Positions 35,467-47,623 of a stretch of DNA of 64,000 nucleotides are shown piece after piece. Position numbers and translations under genes: made by a program. The stretch lies in assembly GCF_016097555.1 (NCBI RefSeq), contig NW_024532780.1:62001-126000 (forward strand). The letters run 5' to 3'. Every line of letters starts with the position of its first letter. Within the stretch, counting starts at the first letter, position 1. The DNA is from Gigantopelta aegis (Eukaryota > Mollusca > Gastropoda > Neomphalida > Peltospiridae). The notes beneath the pieces were generated by a model that saw only the letters and a program-made list of their open reading frames with translations, did not search any database and was not told where the DNA came from.

Positions 35467-38400
35467 ATGAAATCCAACAATGTAGGGATAGCATTTGTAT
35501 TCTTGCTCTGTGGTAAGTTAAGTTAGCCAGAAATCTTTCATCTTAAAATATAATTCCTCATAATTATATAGCTACTGCAGTCCTGTGTGTTTGTCCTGGT
35601 GAAACTTGTGAGGCAGCCTACAATGAGAAGGGTGTGATACTGAGAGCTGATGATGGAGATATCTTTCTTCCAAAAACAGACAATAGTAATTACAGCTGTA
35701 GCAATCATAATGCATATTGCCTTGGTAATGACTGTCATGTTTGTAAATGCAAGACACAGCAAGACACTTGGGTAGATAGTCACCAATCTTGTAAAAATAT
35801 CAATAGTAAGTGATTCAATAAAATGCTTTATTATAACTTCTCGCTTTTCATGGAGGCTGTTTTTACATGTTCTCAAGAGATGGCTTGGAAGTTGATACTA
35901 CCATTAGTACTGTGTACTTTGTTCAGAACAGTGATAACAATTATAAACTTCAGTCTACAGCTACTGGTAACGTATTACCAATTGTGAAAAGAGCTAATGG
36001 TGAAGATATGCCAAGTGGCTGTTCTGTATCAGGACTGGAGGTGATGACTGAGGGTGGTTGGATAGAGATTGATGATAACGGATTCTCTTTGACAACATCT
36101 AATGGAAAAAGTCATATTGAGGTATTAAAATTGTTTGTGACCTATTGTATAGAATAAAAAAACTGTCATGTTCTAAATGGTAGAAACAGTTTGCTTAACG
36201 GTAGAAACAGAATTTGCTTATTATAATGATGTGGACTTGTTATAATAATGAAGCACCTTTTAAGCATCTTGTTACTCATGTCAAAGTTCACAGGTTTGCT
36301 TAATCACCTTGCTATCATGGAATTTTGTTGATATAACATTTTTTCAATTCTTTTTTGCACTTTTAAATGCAGATATTGTCAAATGAACTCACTATTCAAC
36401 CAGAACATTTCCAGGGAAGACTTCTTCGATTAAAAATCAAATGTAAACAAAATAAGAAACTGTGTTTCAAAGTACAAGGCAAATCTGTCAGCCTAAGTAA
36501 GAGAATTTGTGGCATTTGTGTAATGATACAAACTTTATGCAGACAACTCCTGTAACAACTGCCATGGTAATTTCAAATACCTGGATTATCTAGGTAGATG
36601 ATTTGTTGTATACATACATATGATATGATTAATAATTAATTTAAAATTCATTTAAGGAATTCCTGAATTCTCACGCCCAACACAAAGTGATACACCTATT
36701 CACCCTCCATTAAATATACTCCAAATGAATGGAGAAGGTAGTTATAGTTGATTACAAATAATAATATCAATTATTCATCATTTTTAGATGTGCAAGGATG
36801 TAATGAAGACCAAAATAATGAGTACTATTACAATGAGACTTGCTCTTTATTGCAAATTCCAGGAGATAATATTATCTACTCAACACAAGCAAAGTGAGTT
36901 AGTCATGTCGTGAAATTGCATACATGCTAAAGACCAGTTAATCATTATATTATAACTTCTTCTGTAACATCACAGTAGAAATGTGCTTGTTTATAATAGT
37001 TCATTTTAGGGTGCAGGGTAGGAACTTAGAAACTGGTAATTCAAATATTGAACATTGGGACACAATCACTGAAAAAGTCATCAACATTACTGTTAATTGC
37101 CAAAACAATAAGAATTTTTGTGTGCTCTTTAAACTAATTAATTCTACAAGTATGTTGATAATTTTCTTTTGTTTTAAACATTTAAATCTTTGCTAGGTCA
37201 TTGCTCAGGTAATCCTTGTCAAAATGGAGGCATATGGACCGGAAAAGGTCTTTCTAGTTGTGTCTGTCAGTGTCAAAATGGTTACCTTGGGGATGTATGC
37301 AGTGTATATAATGACCTTTGTTCATCTAATCCATGTTGTAATGGAGCTACATGCAATAATGATGGACAGTTATATCAATGTGCATGTCCACTGGGTAAAA
37401 CTGGTTCAACCTGTTGTTCAGATATTGACTATTGTGAAAGTAATCCATGCTGTGGCAATGCTACCTGTACAAGTGACAATGTACTTAACAAATACCAATG
37501 TACTTGTCCATCTGGTAAAACTGGTTCAACCTGTTGTTTAGATATTGACTATTGTGAAAGTAATCCATGCTGTGGTAACGCTACTTGTACAAGTGACAAT
37601 GTACTTAACAAATACCAATGTACCTGTCCACCTGGTAAAATTGGTTTTACCTGTTGTTCAGATATTGACTATTGTGAAAGTAATCCATGCTGTGGCAATG
37701 CTACCTGTACAAGTGACAATGTACTTAACAAATACCAATGCACCTGTCCACCTGGTAAATCTGGTTCTACCTGTTGTTTAGATATTGACTATTGTGAAAG
37801 TAATCCATGCTGTGGCAATGCTACCTGTACAAGTGACAATGTACTTAACAAATACCAATGTACTTGTCCATCTGGTAAAACTGGTTCAACCTGTTGTTTA
37901 GATATTGACTATTGTGAAAGTAATCCATGCTGTGGTAACGCTACTTGTACAAGTGACAATGTACTTAACAAATACCAATGTACTTGTCCATCTGGTAAAC
38001 TGGTTCAACCTGTTGTTCAGATATTGACTATTGTGAAAGTAATCCATGCTGTGGCAATGCTACCTGTACAAGTGACAATGTACTTAACAAATACCAATGT
38101 ACTTGTCCAACTGGTAAAACTGGTTCAACCTGTTGTTTAGATATTGACTATTGTGAAAGTAATCCATGCTGTGGTAACGCTACCTGTACAAGTGACAATG
38201 TACTTAACAAATACCAATGTACTTGTCCATCTGGTAAAACTGGTTCAACCTGTTGTTTAGATATTGACTATTGTGAAAGTAATCCATGCTGTGGTAACGC
38301 TACCTGTACAAGTGACAATGTACTTAACAAATACCAATGTACTTGTCCATCTGGTAAAACTGGTTCAACCTGTTGTTTAGATATTGACTATTGTGAAAGT

Positions 38401-41400
38401 AATCCATGCTGTGGTAACGCTACTTGTACAAGTGACAATGTACTTAACAAATACCGATGTACCTGTTCACTGGTAAAACTGGTTCTACCTGTTGTTCAGA
38501 TATTGACTATTGTGAAAGTAATCCATGCTGTGGCAATGCTACCTGTACAAGTGACAATGTACTTAACAAATACCAATGTACTTGTCCATCTGGTAAAACT
38601 GGTTCAACCTGTTGTTTAGATATTGACTATTGTGAAAGTAATCCATGCTGTGGTAACGCTACTTGTACAAGTGACAATGTACTTAACAAATACCGATGTA
38701 CATGTTCACCTGGTAAAACTGGTTCTACCTGTTGTTCAGATATTGACTATTGTGAAAGTAATCCATGCTGTGGCAATGCTACCTGTACAAGTGACAATGT
38801 ACTTAACAAATACCAATGCACCTGTCCGTCTGGTAACAAAAACATGGTTCTACCTGTTGTTCAGATATTGACTATTGTGAAAGTAATCCATGCTGTGGCA
38901 ATGCTACCTGTACAAGTGACAATGTACTTAACAAATACCGATGTACCTGTCCACCTGGTAAATCTGGTTCTACCTGTTGTTCAGATATTGACTATTGTGA
39001 AAGTAATCCATGCTGTGGCAATGCTACCTGTACAAGTGACAATGTACTTAACAAATACCAATGTACTTGTCCATCTGGTAAAACTGGTTCTACCTGTTGT
39101 TCAGATATTGACTATTGTGAAAGTAATCCATGCTGTGGCAATGCTACCTGTACAAGTGACAATGTACTTAACAAATACCAATGTACTTGTCCATCTGGTA
39201 AAACTGGTTTAACCTGTTGTTTAGATATTGACTATTGTGAAAGTAATCCATGCTGTGGTAACGCTACTTGTACAAGTGACAATGTACTTAACAAATACCG
39301 ATGTACCTGTTCACCTGGTAAAACTGGTTTTACATGTTGTTCAGATATTAACTATTGTGAAAGTAATCCATGCTGTGGCAATGCTACCTGTACAAGTGAC
39401 AATGTACTTAACAAATACCAATGCACCTGTCCATCTGGTAAAACTGGTTCTACCTGTTGTTCAGATATTGACTATTGTGAAAGTAATCCATGCTGTGGCA
39501 ATGCTACCTGTACAAGTGACAATGTACTTAACAAATACCGATGTACCTGTCCACCTGGTAAATCTGGTTCTACCTGTTGTTTAGATATTGACTATTGTGA
39601 AAGTAATCCATGCTGTGGCAATGCTACCTGTACAAGTGACAATGTACTTAACAAATACCAATGTACCTGTCCACCTGGTAAAACTGGTTCTACCTGTTGT
39701 TCAGATATTGACTATTGTGAAAGTAATCCATGCAGTGGTAACGCTACCTGTACAAGTGACAATGTACTTAACAAATACCAATGTACCTGTCCACCTGGTA
39801 AAACTGGTTCTACCTGTTGTTCAGATATTGACTATTGTGAGAGTAATCCATGCTGTGGTAACGCTACTTGTACAAGTGACAATGTACTTTACAAATACCA
39901 ATGTACCTGTCCACCTGGTAAAACTGGTTCTACCTGTTGTTCAGATATTGACTATTGTGAAAGTAATCCATGCTGTGGCAATGCTACCTGTACAAGTGAC
40001 AATGTACTTAACAAATACCAATGTACTTGTCCATCTGGTAAAACTGGTTCAACCTGTTGTTTAGATATTGACTATTGTGAAAGTAATCCATGCTGTGGTA
40101 ACGCTACTTGTACAAGTGACAATGTACTTAACAAATACCGATGTACCTGTTCACCTGGTAAAACTGGTTCTACCTGTTGTTCAGATATTGACTATTGTGA
40201 AAGTAATCCATGCTGTGGCAATGCTACCTGTACAAGTGACAATGTACTTAACAAATACCGATGTACCTGTCCACCTGGTAAATCTGGTTCAACCTGTTGT
40301 TCAGATATTGACTATTGTGAAAGTAATCCATGCTGTGGTAACGCTACTTGTACAAGTGACAATGTACTTAACAAATACCAATGTACCTGTCCACCTGGTA
40401 AAACTGGTTCTACCTGTTGTTCAGATATTGACTATTGTGAAAGTAATCCATGCTGTGGCAATGCTACCTGTACAAGTGACAATGTATTTAACAAATACCA
40501 ATGTACTTGTCCACCTGGTAAAACTGGTTCTACCTGTTGTTTAGATATTGACTATTGTGAAAGTAATCCATGCTGTGGTAATGCTACCTGTACAAGTGAC
40601 AATGTACTTAACAAATACCACTGTACCTGTCCAGCTGGTAAATCTGGTTCTACCTGTTGTTCAGATATTGACTATTGTGAAAGTAATCCATGCTGTGGTA
40701 ACGCTACTTGTACAAGTGACAATGTACTTAACAAATACCAATGTACTTGTCCACCTGGAAAAACTGGTTCTATCTGTTGTGATGATAGTTGTGCTACAAA
40801 TCCTTGTTGTAATGGAGGAAGATGTTCAATAGAGAATAATTCTGTAAAGTGCTTATGTTTACCTGGTTTTATTGGTGACAAGTGTTGTAATATTGTAGTT
40901 TTATCCAAGTGTGGGGAAGGACGATGTCTAAATGGTGGGACATGTGCACAGATAGAGACTGAGGCAGAATGCACATGTTCTCAAGGATTTATTGGAGTTT
41001 ACTGTGAGGAAGATATTGATGAATGTGTAGAGAATATATGTAAGAATGGTGGAACTTGTAGTAACACTTATGGTAGCTATGAGTGTACTTGCCCTCCAAA
41101 CTTCTTTGGATTGAACTGTGAAATTGGTAAGGCAATTTTAGCAATATCTTATTTATTACAACAATTGCATCTTTTCACAGTCACTTGTGGTGTCACTCAA
41201 TGCCAAAATGGTGGAACATGTAATCGTGATGTTTGTACCTGTCCCTCTGGGTTTACTGGTAGCTACTGTGAAAGGATACTAAACCCTGTTGCATCAGTGA
41301 TACCTGATTCACGAGGGGTGATAGTTCAGGTTAGATGTGATTAAAACATTAATATCTGGTCATAAATATGTACCTTTTACATTTCATTTTTCACATATAG

Positions 41401-42206
41401 ATACTCAAAGTAGTTTTATTCCTATTTCTGCTGGTGTGACAATAGGTGTTGTGGCCACACTGGCAATAGTTGTAATATCTGTTATCATTTTCCAAAGGTA
41501 TGAATGTGTTATATATACATGATACTATGTATGGACTCAAGGGAGTATTCTATGAATTATGTCAATTAAACATATTCACATACAAAAATGGTCAAAGTAG
41601 ATAATGCTACAACTATATATAGATATAACCAGTGGACTATATGACACTATTGCACTATGTATGGTCAGCTTGTCTTGCAAGCCATCTGTCATTACTGTTA
41701 AGTATTTTGAAACTTATACAGAATAGCCATGTGCACTAAATTATTTCTAATAAGTGTATCAAAGATATAATAATTACTGTGATTCTTTTTGTGACAGATG
41801 TAGAAACAGGATACAGTTAGCCAATGCTAAACCACATAATCCATTTGCTGACTCAGAGAGAAATATTTATAATCCAATGTACATTGATGAAGATAAAGCA
41901 CTACATATAAGTAATGAATTTGCTACTGACAATGAAGGTGTTTCTGAAGCTGCTAGCAATACTACAGTGGCTGATATAAAACATTTTGATAACCCTCTTT
42001 ACCATGAGACTGAATTGTCAAGTTCTCCAATCAAAGAAGAGGATCATGTTTACGAGATGATTCCTGCATTTGTAGCAGTTAACCAAACTAAAGACTCAAA
42101 TTATGACTTCTTGGATCAAAAGTATGATTCTCTTGACCACCCCAAATATGATACCCTTCCACCTAATTCAAATAATATTTATGACTCCCTAAATATGTCA
42201 ATATAG
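35467..42206 (+). CDS. EGF-array receptor B: large type I membrane protein with about 28 eight-cysteine EGFs
   Basis: Signal peptide MKSNNVGIAFVFLLC (35467), then CPGETCEAAYNEKGVILRAD, CLGNDCHVCKCKTQQDTWVD, GLEVDTTISTVYFVQNSDNN and GGWIEIDDNGFSLTTSNGK (35575-36130), LSNELTIQPEHFQGRLLRLK (36370), VQGCNEDQNNEYYYNETCSL (36788-36850). The EGF part starts at 37193 (HCSGNPCQNGG), then one DLCSSNPCC unit and 28 DIDYC units to 40783, several ordinary EGFs (CATNPCCNGGRC, CGEGRCLNGGTC, DIDECVENICKNGGTC, CGVTQCQNGGTC; 40786-41275), a membrane helix (AGVTIGVVATLAIVVISVII, 41430-41490) and a tail (41801-42206) with NPMYIDE, NPLYHETE, VYEMI, YDFLDQ, YDSLDH and YDTLPP. About 1,900 residues. Two 1-bp losses (near 37999 and 38469) and a 5-bp gain (near 38838) sum to +3. 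Ligand unknown; NPxY and YxxL motifs suggest endocytic or kinase-linked signalling. Confidence 0.85.
37421..40783 (+). repeat. 28-unit, 120-bp EGF tandem array (receptor B)
   Basis: Units counted by GATATTGAC at 37421 to 40664. They are nearly identical and differ at a few diagnostic sites: GGCAATGCTACC against GGTAACGCTACT, TGTTCAGAT against TGTTTAGAT, CCATCTGG against CCACCTGG or TTCACCTGG. The unit at 39704 has CSG instead of CCG, losing one cysteine. Confidence 0.95.
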
Positions 42207-42386
42207 ACACATATGAGCCAATATGCCTTGATAACTGACTTATATCTATTATTTAATAATTTTTTATATGTATACAACGTGCATGCATGTTTTGTAGAGA
42301 GGGCAGGTCCCAATTTGTTTGTTTGAAATTATTCATAATTATTATTATTATTATTATCTAATAGTTATTATTAATTAGTTAATTAA

Positions 42387-44274
42387 TTGGATTCGTTAGA
42401 CACACCCACAAGAGCATGTCACTGCATGACTTTATTCTCAATGTCACTATGGAGGTGTCCTGTGCTCTATACAATAACGTATTACCAATTAAGAAGACAT
42501 ATCACTTTACCAAACGTCCAAATAACGTCACTAGCTCTTAAGTGTAAAGAAAAATCGACAGCTGACAAGGAGAGACCTATAATGAGTGATAAGACGAAAT
42601 TAGACCAATTGCCAAATTGGACACTAACCAAACGTAAATTGTCACCCAAACAACTCTCTCTAGCTTTAAAGAAAAGAAGACAAGCCACAAGAGTGAAAGA
42701 GGAGGGAGAGACAGCTAGTACTGAGATACCAAAGACCTCCACTCAGGTAAAAAAGAAACGTCAAAGTATCTTAACTAAAACCCAACATCTCAACATTGAG
42801 GAACCATTTGTTATGCGGTATGATAGATTTTCATTACCAGAACAAGATGAATTGTTAAGCCATATTCAAACAAAGTTTGGTCATGATGCCAAGGCTGATC
42901 TTACACCATTCAAAGACATTTTTACAGCTCCTTCAGTAATAGGAGTGGCCCCTAGTGATATCGATTCTAGAATACAACAGATGTCTGATGTTGGATTCAC
43001 TCGAGAAGAAATTGCTCTTTTGATTCCTGGGCTTCCTTACTGTGTGGAAATAGATTTCAAATCATTGCACAATCTTTGTCGACTTTTAGAAAAGTACAAT
43101 ATTAAATGGCGACATTTTCTATCAGGAGACTATATTCATTGTTTAATACAAGGAGCATCATCAGTAGAAACAGTTAGTGATCTTTAATATTCTAACTTAT
43201 ATCTTGTGTAGTCTATAACTTTGCTTGTAATGTTTCATGATTTACTTACACATAGAGATATTAATTTTTTATTTTATATAGGTAGAAAAGAATCTTAGTT
43301 TGTTAACTAAATTTGGTCTCCAAGGTGTAAAGCTAAAATCAATGTTAATGTATCATTGTATCTTGTTTGTGTGTCCCTTATCACCAGAGACAGTTCAGAC
43401 AATAATGGAGACAGAGGTATTATATATTATAGTGCATTAAAGTATTTTAACAAAATATATTCTGAAAATTTATTTTGTATATAATGTTCTGTTAGCTTTC
43501 AATGCTTAAAACAGTGATATGGGTATTCAAGAAGTGTCAATGTTCATTAGTCATTACTGTAACATACTTCAATTAAGTTAATATGTAGTTCTTAACTGTA
43601 TTTATAATACACTTCAATAGTAACTGTGAACATATTTATATAGCAGATATCCCATTAGTAGAAGAGCATAAAGGATATAAGTAATTAATTAAAACACAAC
43701 AATAAGACTCGTTTAACTGCTTTAAGAATTTGTATTAATTTTAATAATTTAGTTAATAATAATAATAATAATTGCAATTATTGTATGAGCTGTGATTTAA
43801 ATTTTCTGTTATTGGTAACAAAGTTGCTAAAAAAATATCAAATGTTAATTTAAACAGGTTATGATCACTATAGTTACTATACATCATTAATGGTAAATTA
43901 CAAGGTATATAATCTGTTGTATTTAGTATACTATGATATCGTAAAGGATCATATTTATTTATTCCCCTGTATGAGTGAGCATGCTTATTTTTTCAAATAA
44001 TCACTTTTTTAATAGGCAAAAGGATTTCAAGGGAGATGGATTGAAACTAGTTTGAAAGATGCTTTGGTAAGTTTTTATTTATAATTTTGAGTCTGACAGC
44101 AGTGATGTGTTATCACAAGACATTCATGTTACTCTGTTTTAGACTAATAGACCAGTAAAAGTGAAGTTAGGAGAAAACACAAGTGAACTGATCAGCATTT
44201 TGAAGCAGTTTGCAATCAATCCTGATTTTATTCTTAGAAGATTCCCTGGGTTCTTTCAAATGAGAGGTATAAAT

Positions 44275-44322
<48 letters not shown>

Positions 44323-45618
44323 TAGTGAATACATACTAGTTTCTCTCTCTCTCTTCTCTCTCTAGCCAATCATTTAATTTCACTGCTAGAAGTCCTGAGT
44401 GGGAAACCCCTATACTTAGACACTTCATTAATAGCATCCATTATTACCAATCGTCCTCATCATATAATGACCATCACTAACCCAGTAAGTCTTCAATGTT
44501 ATATATAGCTGTACATTTTGACCACACAGCAGTCAATACATTTCTATTTCAAGTAATATAACAATAGGCATGAGAAAACTAACACATTCTGTCCCATATA
44601 ATGTACAATACATAATAAAGAGTAAGTAGCTATTTCAACTTGTTATGTTACTTCTTTAGAATAACTTAAGAGCTCATTTAATGGACCTTCACAATCTTTT
44701 TTTACCTGCAGTATCAATACAAAAATTTATAAGTTATGTAAGTTCTTATTTTAATAATGTTAGCATGATATATATAACTATTTAATAGTTAAAACGAGTG
44801 CCTTGTCTCATTAATCCGGCTATATCAATCAACAAGAAGTCTCTTTATTAGAGAGTAAAGGTTTTTCACGTGATGAAGTGTGTACTCTTGTTGAAAGGTT
44901 ACCTTCTCTTTTAATACAAGAACTTGAAGTACTCCAGCAAAGAATCAAGTAAGAGAGTAAGAGTAAGTATTTATATTAATACATTGCACAACTGTTGGTA
45001 TAACTATTACGTGTCACTGGCTTTTATTTAGAGATAATTGAATAAGATCCTAGGTTTGTATCTAAATTAATAGTTATTAATTTAGATGGTTATTAATTAA
45101 TAGTTATTAATTTATTAACAAGTATTGATCCTTTGATACTTATTGTTTGATTTTTATTTAGTCTGTTCTTCAGTCTCAAGAATAGTACTCCAGCTGCTGT
45201 TACTATTGCCACTTCTAAAGGAATAATGTGAGTCAGTATTATAATACTAATGTCTACCTGGTTTCACTTTGACTTTAATAAGATGTATATGACTTATAAA
45301 GTCATATACAACCAATATGAGATGAGCTTGAGTGAGCTAATAATTGAAACATATGATGTTATTCTATTATTTATTCCACCTGGATGATATTGATGTAAGC
45401 ACATGTGCGGACAATGAGTTACCAATGACATAATAGAGGGAGATGGTGGTGACATTTGTTGTTAAGGGACCACGGTGTAAAATAGTCACATGATTTGTTT
45501 TTTGAGACCCAAAAATCAAAAGTCACATGCTAAGTTACTCAAGGAGCAACTAATAAGAATATTACCTAATGATAAAGTCAATCTGGAAGATGTCTTTACT
45601 CCAGAATTAATATTATAG
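42387..45618 (+). CDS. Mitochondrial mTERF-family protein
   Basis: mTERF proteins bind mitochondrial nucleic acid and control transcription or ribosome assembly; I cannot assign the subfamily. The first exon (42387-43187) opens with several Met choices. MSLWRCPVLYTITYYQLRRH (ATG 42441) is a good mitochondrial-targeting start: basic, hydroxylated, no acidic residues. A Lys/Arg-rich linker follows, then mTERF repeats: IGVAPSDIDSRIQQMSDVGF and TREEIALLIPGLPYCVEIDF. Further exons: NLSLLTKFGLQGVKLKSML (43281-43420), GRWIETSLKDAL (44014-44068), ELISILKQFAINPDFILRRF (44143-44268), HLISLLEVLSGKPLYLDTSL (44366-44486), LRAHLMDLHNLFLPAVSIQ (44660-44735), SLLESKGFSRDEVCTLVERL (44826-44956), LFFSLKNSTPAAVTIATSKG (45160-45228). 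The last exon is least sure: KLLKEQLIRILPNDKVNLED and a stop at 45616-45618. Confidence 0.75.
44279..44323 (+). repeat. (TG)n microsatellite in an mTERF intron
   Basis: About 22 TG units with one interruption, followed at 44341-44364 by a (TC)n tract just before a splice acceptor, where it may serve as the polypyrimidine tract. Confidence 0.9.
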
Positions 45619-46991
45619 CAGTATATTGTTGCTGGACATTTATTTTCAATTTTTATCATAACTGGCAACACCCATATTACATATGAAATAAGTTATATAT
45701 ACTCTGCATACAGATTGTGTCAGTGACCTTTAAAAAAAGAAGAAAAGAGATGGATATACATGTATAGTATTGGTCAATTCATACTGTTTCATAAATTTGT
45801 GACTAAGCTTGCCTTTAAGTTCTCCTCTTGTAGTTAGAACAGTTTTCCTTGATATTACAAGCTTATACTGTGTTGGTATTGTCATCAGCTATGGTTAAGT
45901 CTTTGATGTGAAACTTTATGAAACAGCTTTATTTCTCTTCGTGATAATTTTAAACTTAGTAGTACAGATGATGCCATATACATACAATAGCTTCATTTGA
46001 CCAGTTGTATCAGATGCTAAGATACTTAATATTTATGACATTTTAGCTAATCAAACAGAGACGTTGTCAGTGGATTGATCAGCAAGTAGAGTGTAGTATA
46101 AAGAAGTTGAGGTAAGAAATATTGCAATTTTAAAGCTCACTCAGGCTCAAACTTATGTTGTAAACTCTGCTTGAAATAATCAAATAATTGTTGGTGACTT
46201 CACGGAAGTTTGTAATTGAGGTCAAAGTGAATCAGGTGGACTTCATATTTAGTGTATGATTGATATTATTACTTGTAATGCAACGTGGCTTTGCTACTGA
46301 GAAATGTTGATTTTTAATCTCGCGAAACTAGTATTTGCAAAATACTATTACATCATTGGTCTCTTATTGATCATTACAATCTGTTATTGTTATGTCACTA
46401 GTCACTTTCAATTTAGCATTTAATTTCTACTGTTATTAATGTGAACATTATTGGTTTATACCTAAGTATATCAAAATACACTAATACATTTTATGCTGAG
46501 GATAATTTCTTGATGATATTTAACATACAAAGATGGCTATTTGTGGATGTTTGTTAAGTTTTAATATTGCTGTGTTGTCAATAGCTTGTACGTAATGTTT
46601 AGACGAGCTGTCTGTTATTATTAATAGCAATTTCTAATGTGGGTATATTTGATGTTATAAAAAATATATGAAATGATATATGAACTACCATCTTGATGAG
46701 TTAGCTATGATAATGCGTTGTCATGACCATGTGACAGGTAGTTATCAGATGATATAACAAATTACTATAAACCATATCCCATAAATTACTTCAACAATTG
46801 TTTTGGTGTTAAGAAAGTAATAAAAAGACAACAAGAGTACTATGTAATACTATTCAACTATTGAACAAATTAATACAATACAAAATTAAATGAACAATGC
46901 CATTGACTGTTCAATTTCTATTTAATAAAAAGGATAATTATCAAGGGTTTTATTACATACTTATACAATCATTAGGTCTTTATTAAGGACT
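45619..46991. other. Noncoding stretch with one possible orphan exon
   Basis: Between mTERF and the FReD array. An exon-like piece at 46047-46111 (TTTTAG acceptor, GAG|GTAAGA donor, reading LIKQRRCQWIDQQVECSIKK) could be an extra mTERF exon or an orphan. From about 46140 the sequence is the first copy of a long noncoding segment that recurs at 50325-50830 and 52355-52625. Confidence 0.45.
46140..46991 (+). repeat. Segmental duplication, copy 1
   Basis: Begins GCTTGAAATAATCAAATAAT. Its left two thirds matches 50325-50830 and its right third (from GTGACAGGTAGTTATCAGAT) matches 52355-52625, with scattered substitutions and indels. It is contiguous here and split in the second copy. Confidence 0.8.
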
Positions 46992-47623
46992 TTAGTAATT
47001 GTAACAAACTTTCATTCTGTAAACTTCAAGGAGTAGCTGTCACCTTTCCAGTCATACCAAATTATTCCTTTCCACTGAGAATCAGATCATCTATGATAAT
47101 AAATTGTGTTGGAGTGGATTAAAAACTGGGGTTAAATCTTCTGGCTCATTTGTATATTGTGGTACATGAATCACCATTTTCATTATCATTGCCATTGTCT
47201 TTAGTAGAAACTTGATAGCATTGTGTTGAAAAGTTTGAATGCTATGAGTAATTAGTCCATCTCCAGCAGTACTGTTGTATTCTCCTACATTAAGTATGTA
47301 CTCAGTAGTATTATTTCCAATACTGAATGTAGAGTACTGGGCATAAGCTGTGTTACACTCAAAATCTTTGAGATCCGAGTGTTCATTCTATCTGATACAA
47401 GCTGATAGATTTTACTCAAGCCTTACCAAATTCTTACAATTACGAGCTATAGGACATTCTATGGAAGAAGAAATAGTCACAATGTACTATATAAGTATAG
47501 GACCTAACTTATGATAGAATTAGCACTGGTATTATGATAAAGTGGAAGAGGTGAATCATCATCATAACAATTTCCATTGACAGTAGAACAGACCAAAGCT
47601 ATAGCTGTTATAATCAAGAACAT
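46992..47623 (-). pseudogene. FReD unit 1, internally deleted fibrinogen-domain gene
   Basis: Signal exon MFLIITAIALVCSTVNGNCY with DDDSPLPLYHNTSANSIIS (47510-47623) is intact. The C-terminal FReD half is recognisable (STAGDGLI, SYSLKFTE), but the [12 protein letters not shown] half and part of the short linker exon are missing, and the [10 protein letters not shown] region runs straight into linker sequence near 47430. The calcium-site and CAxxxKGAWW region is also damaged. The large internal loss makes a real pseudogene more likely than sequencing error here. Confidence 0.7.

Noticed and set aside
33098-40783. Regular 120-bp repeats as a CRISPR-like array
   Set aside because: Unit is wholly coding in one frame with EGF cysteine spacing; no alternating repeat/spacer structure.
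37545-40832. Long open frames reading MTIVKVIHAVV... as separate hydrophobic proteins
   Set aside because: They are the second frame of the EGF units, open only because the unit is a multiple of three and closed wherever the CCLD variant occurs.
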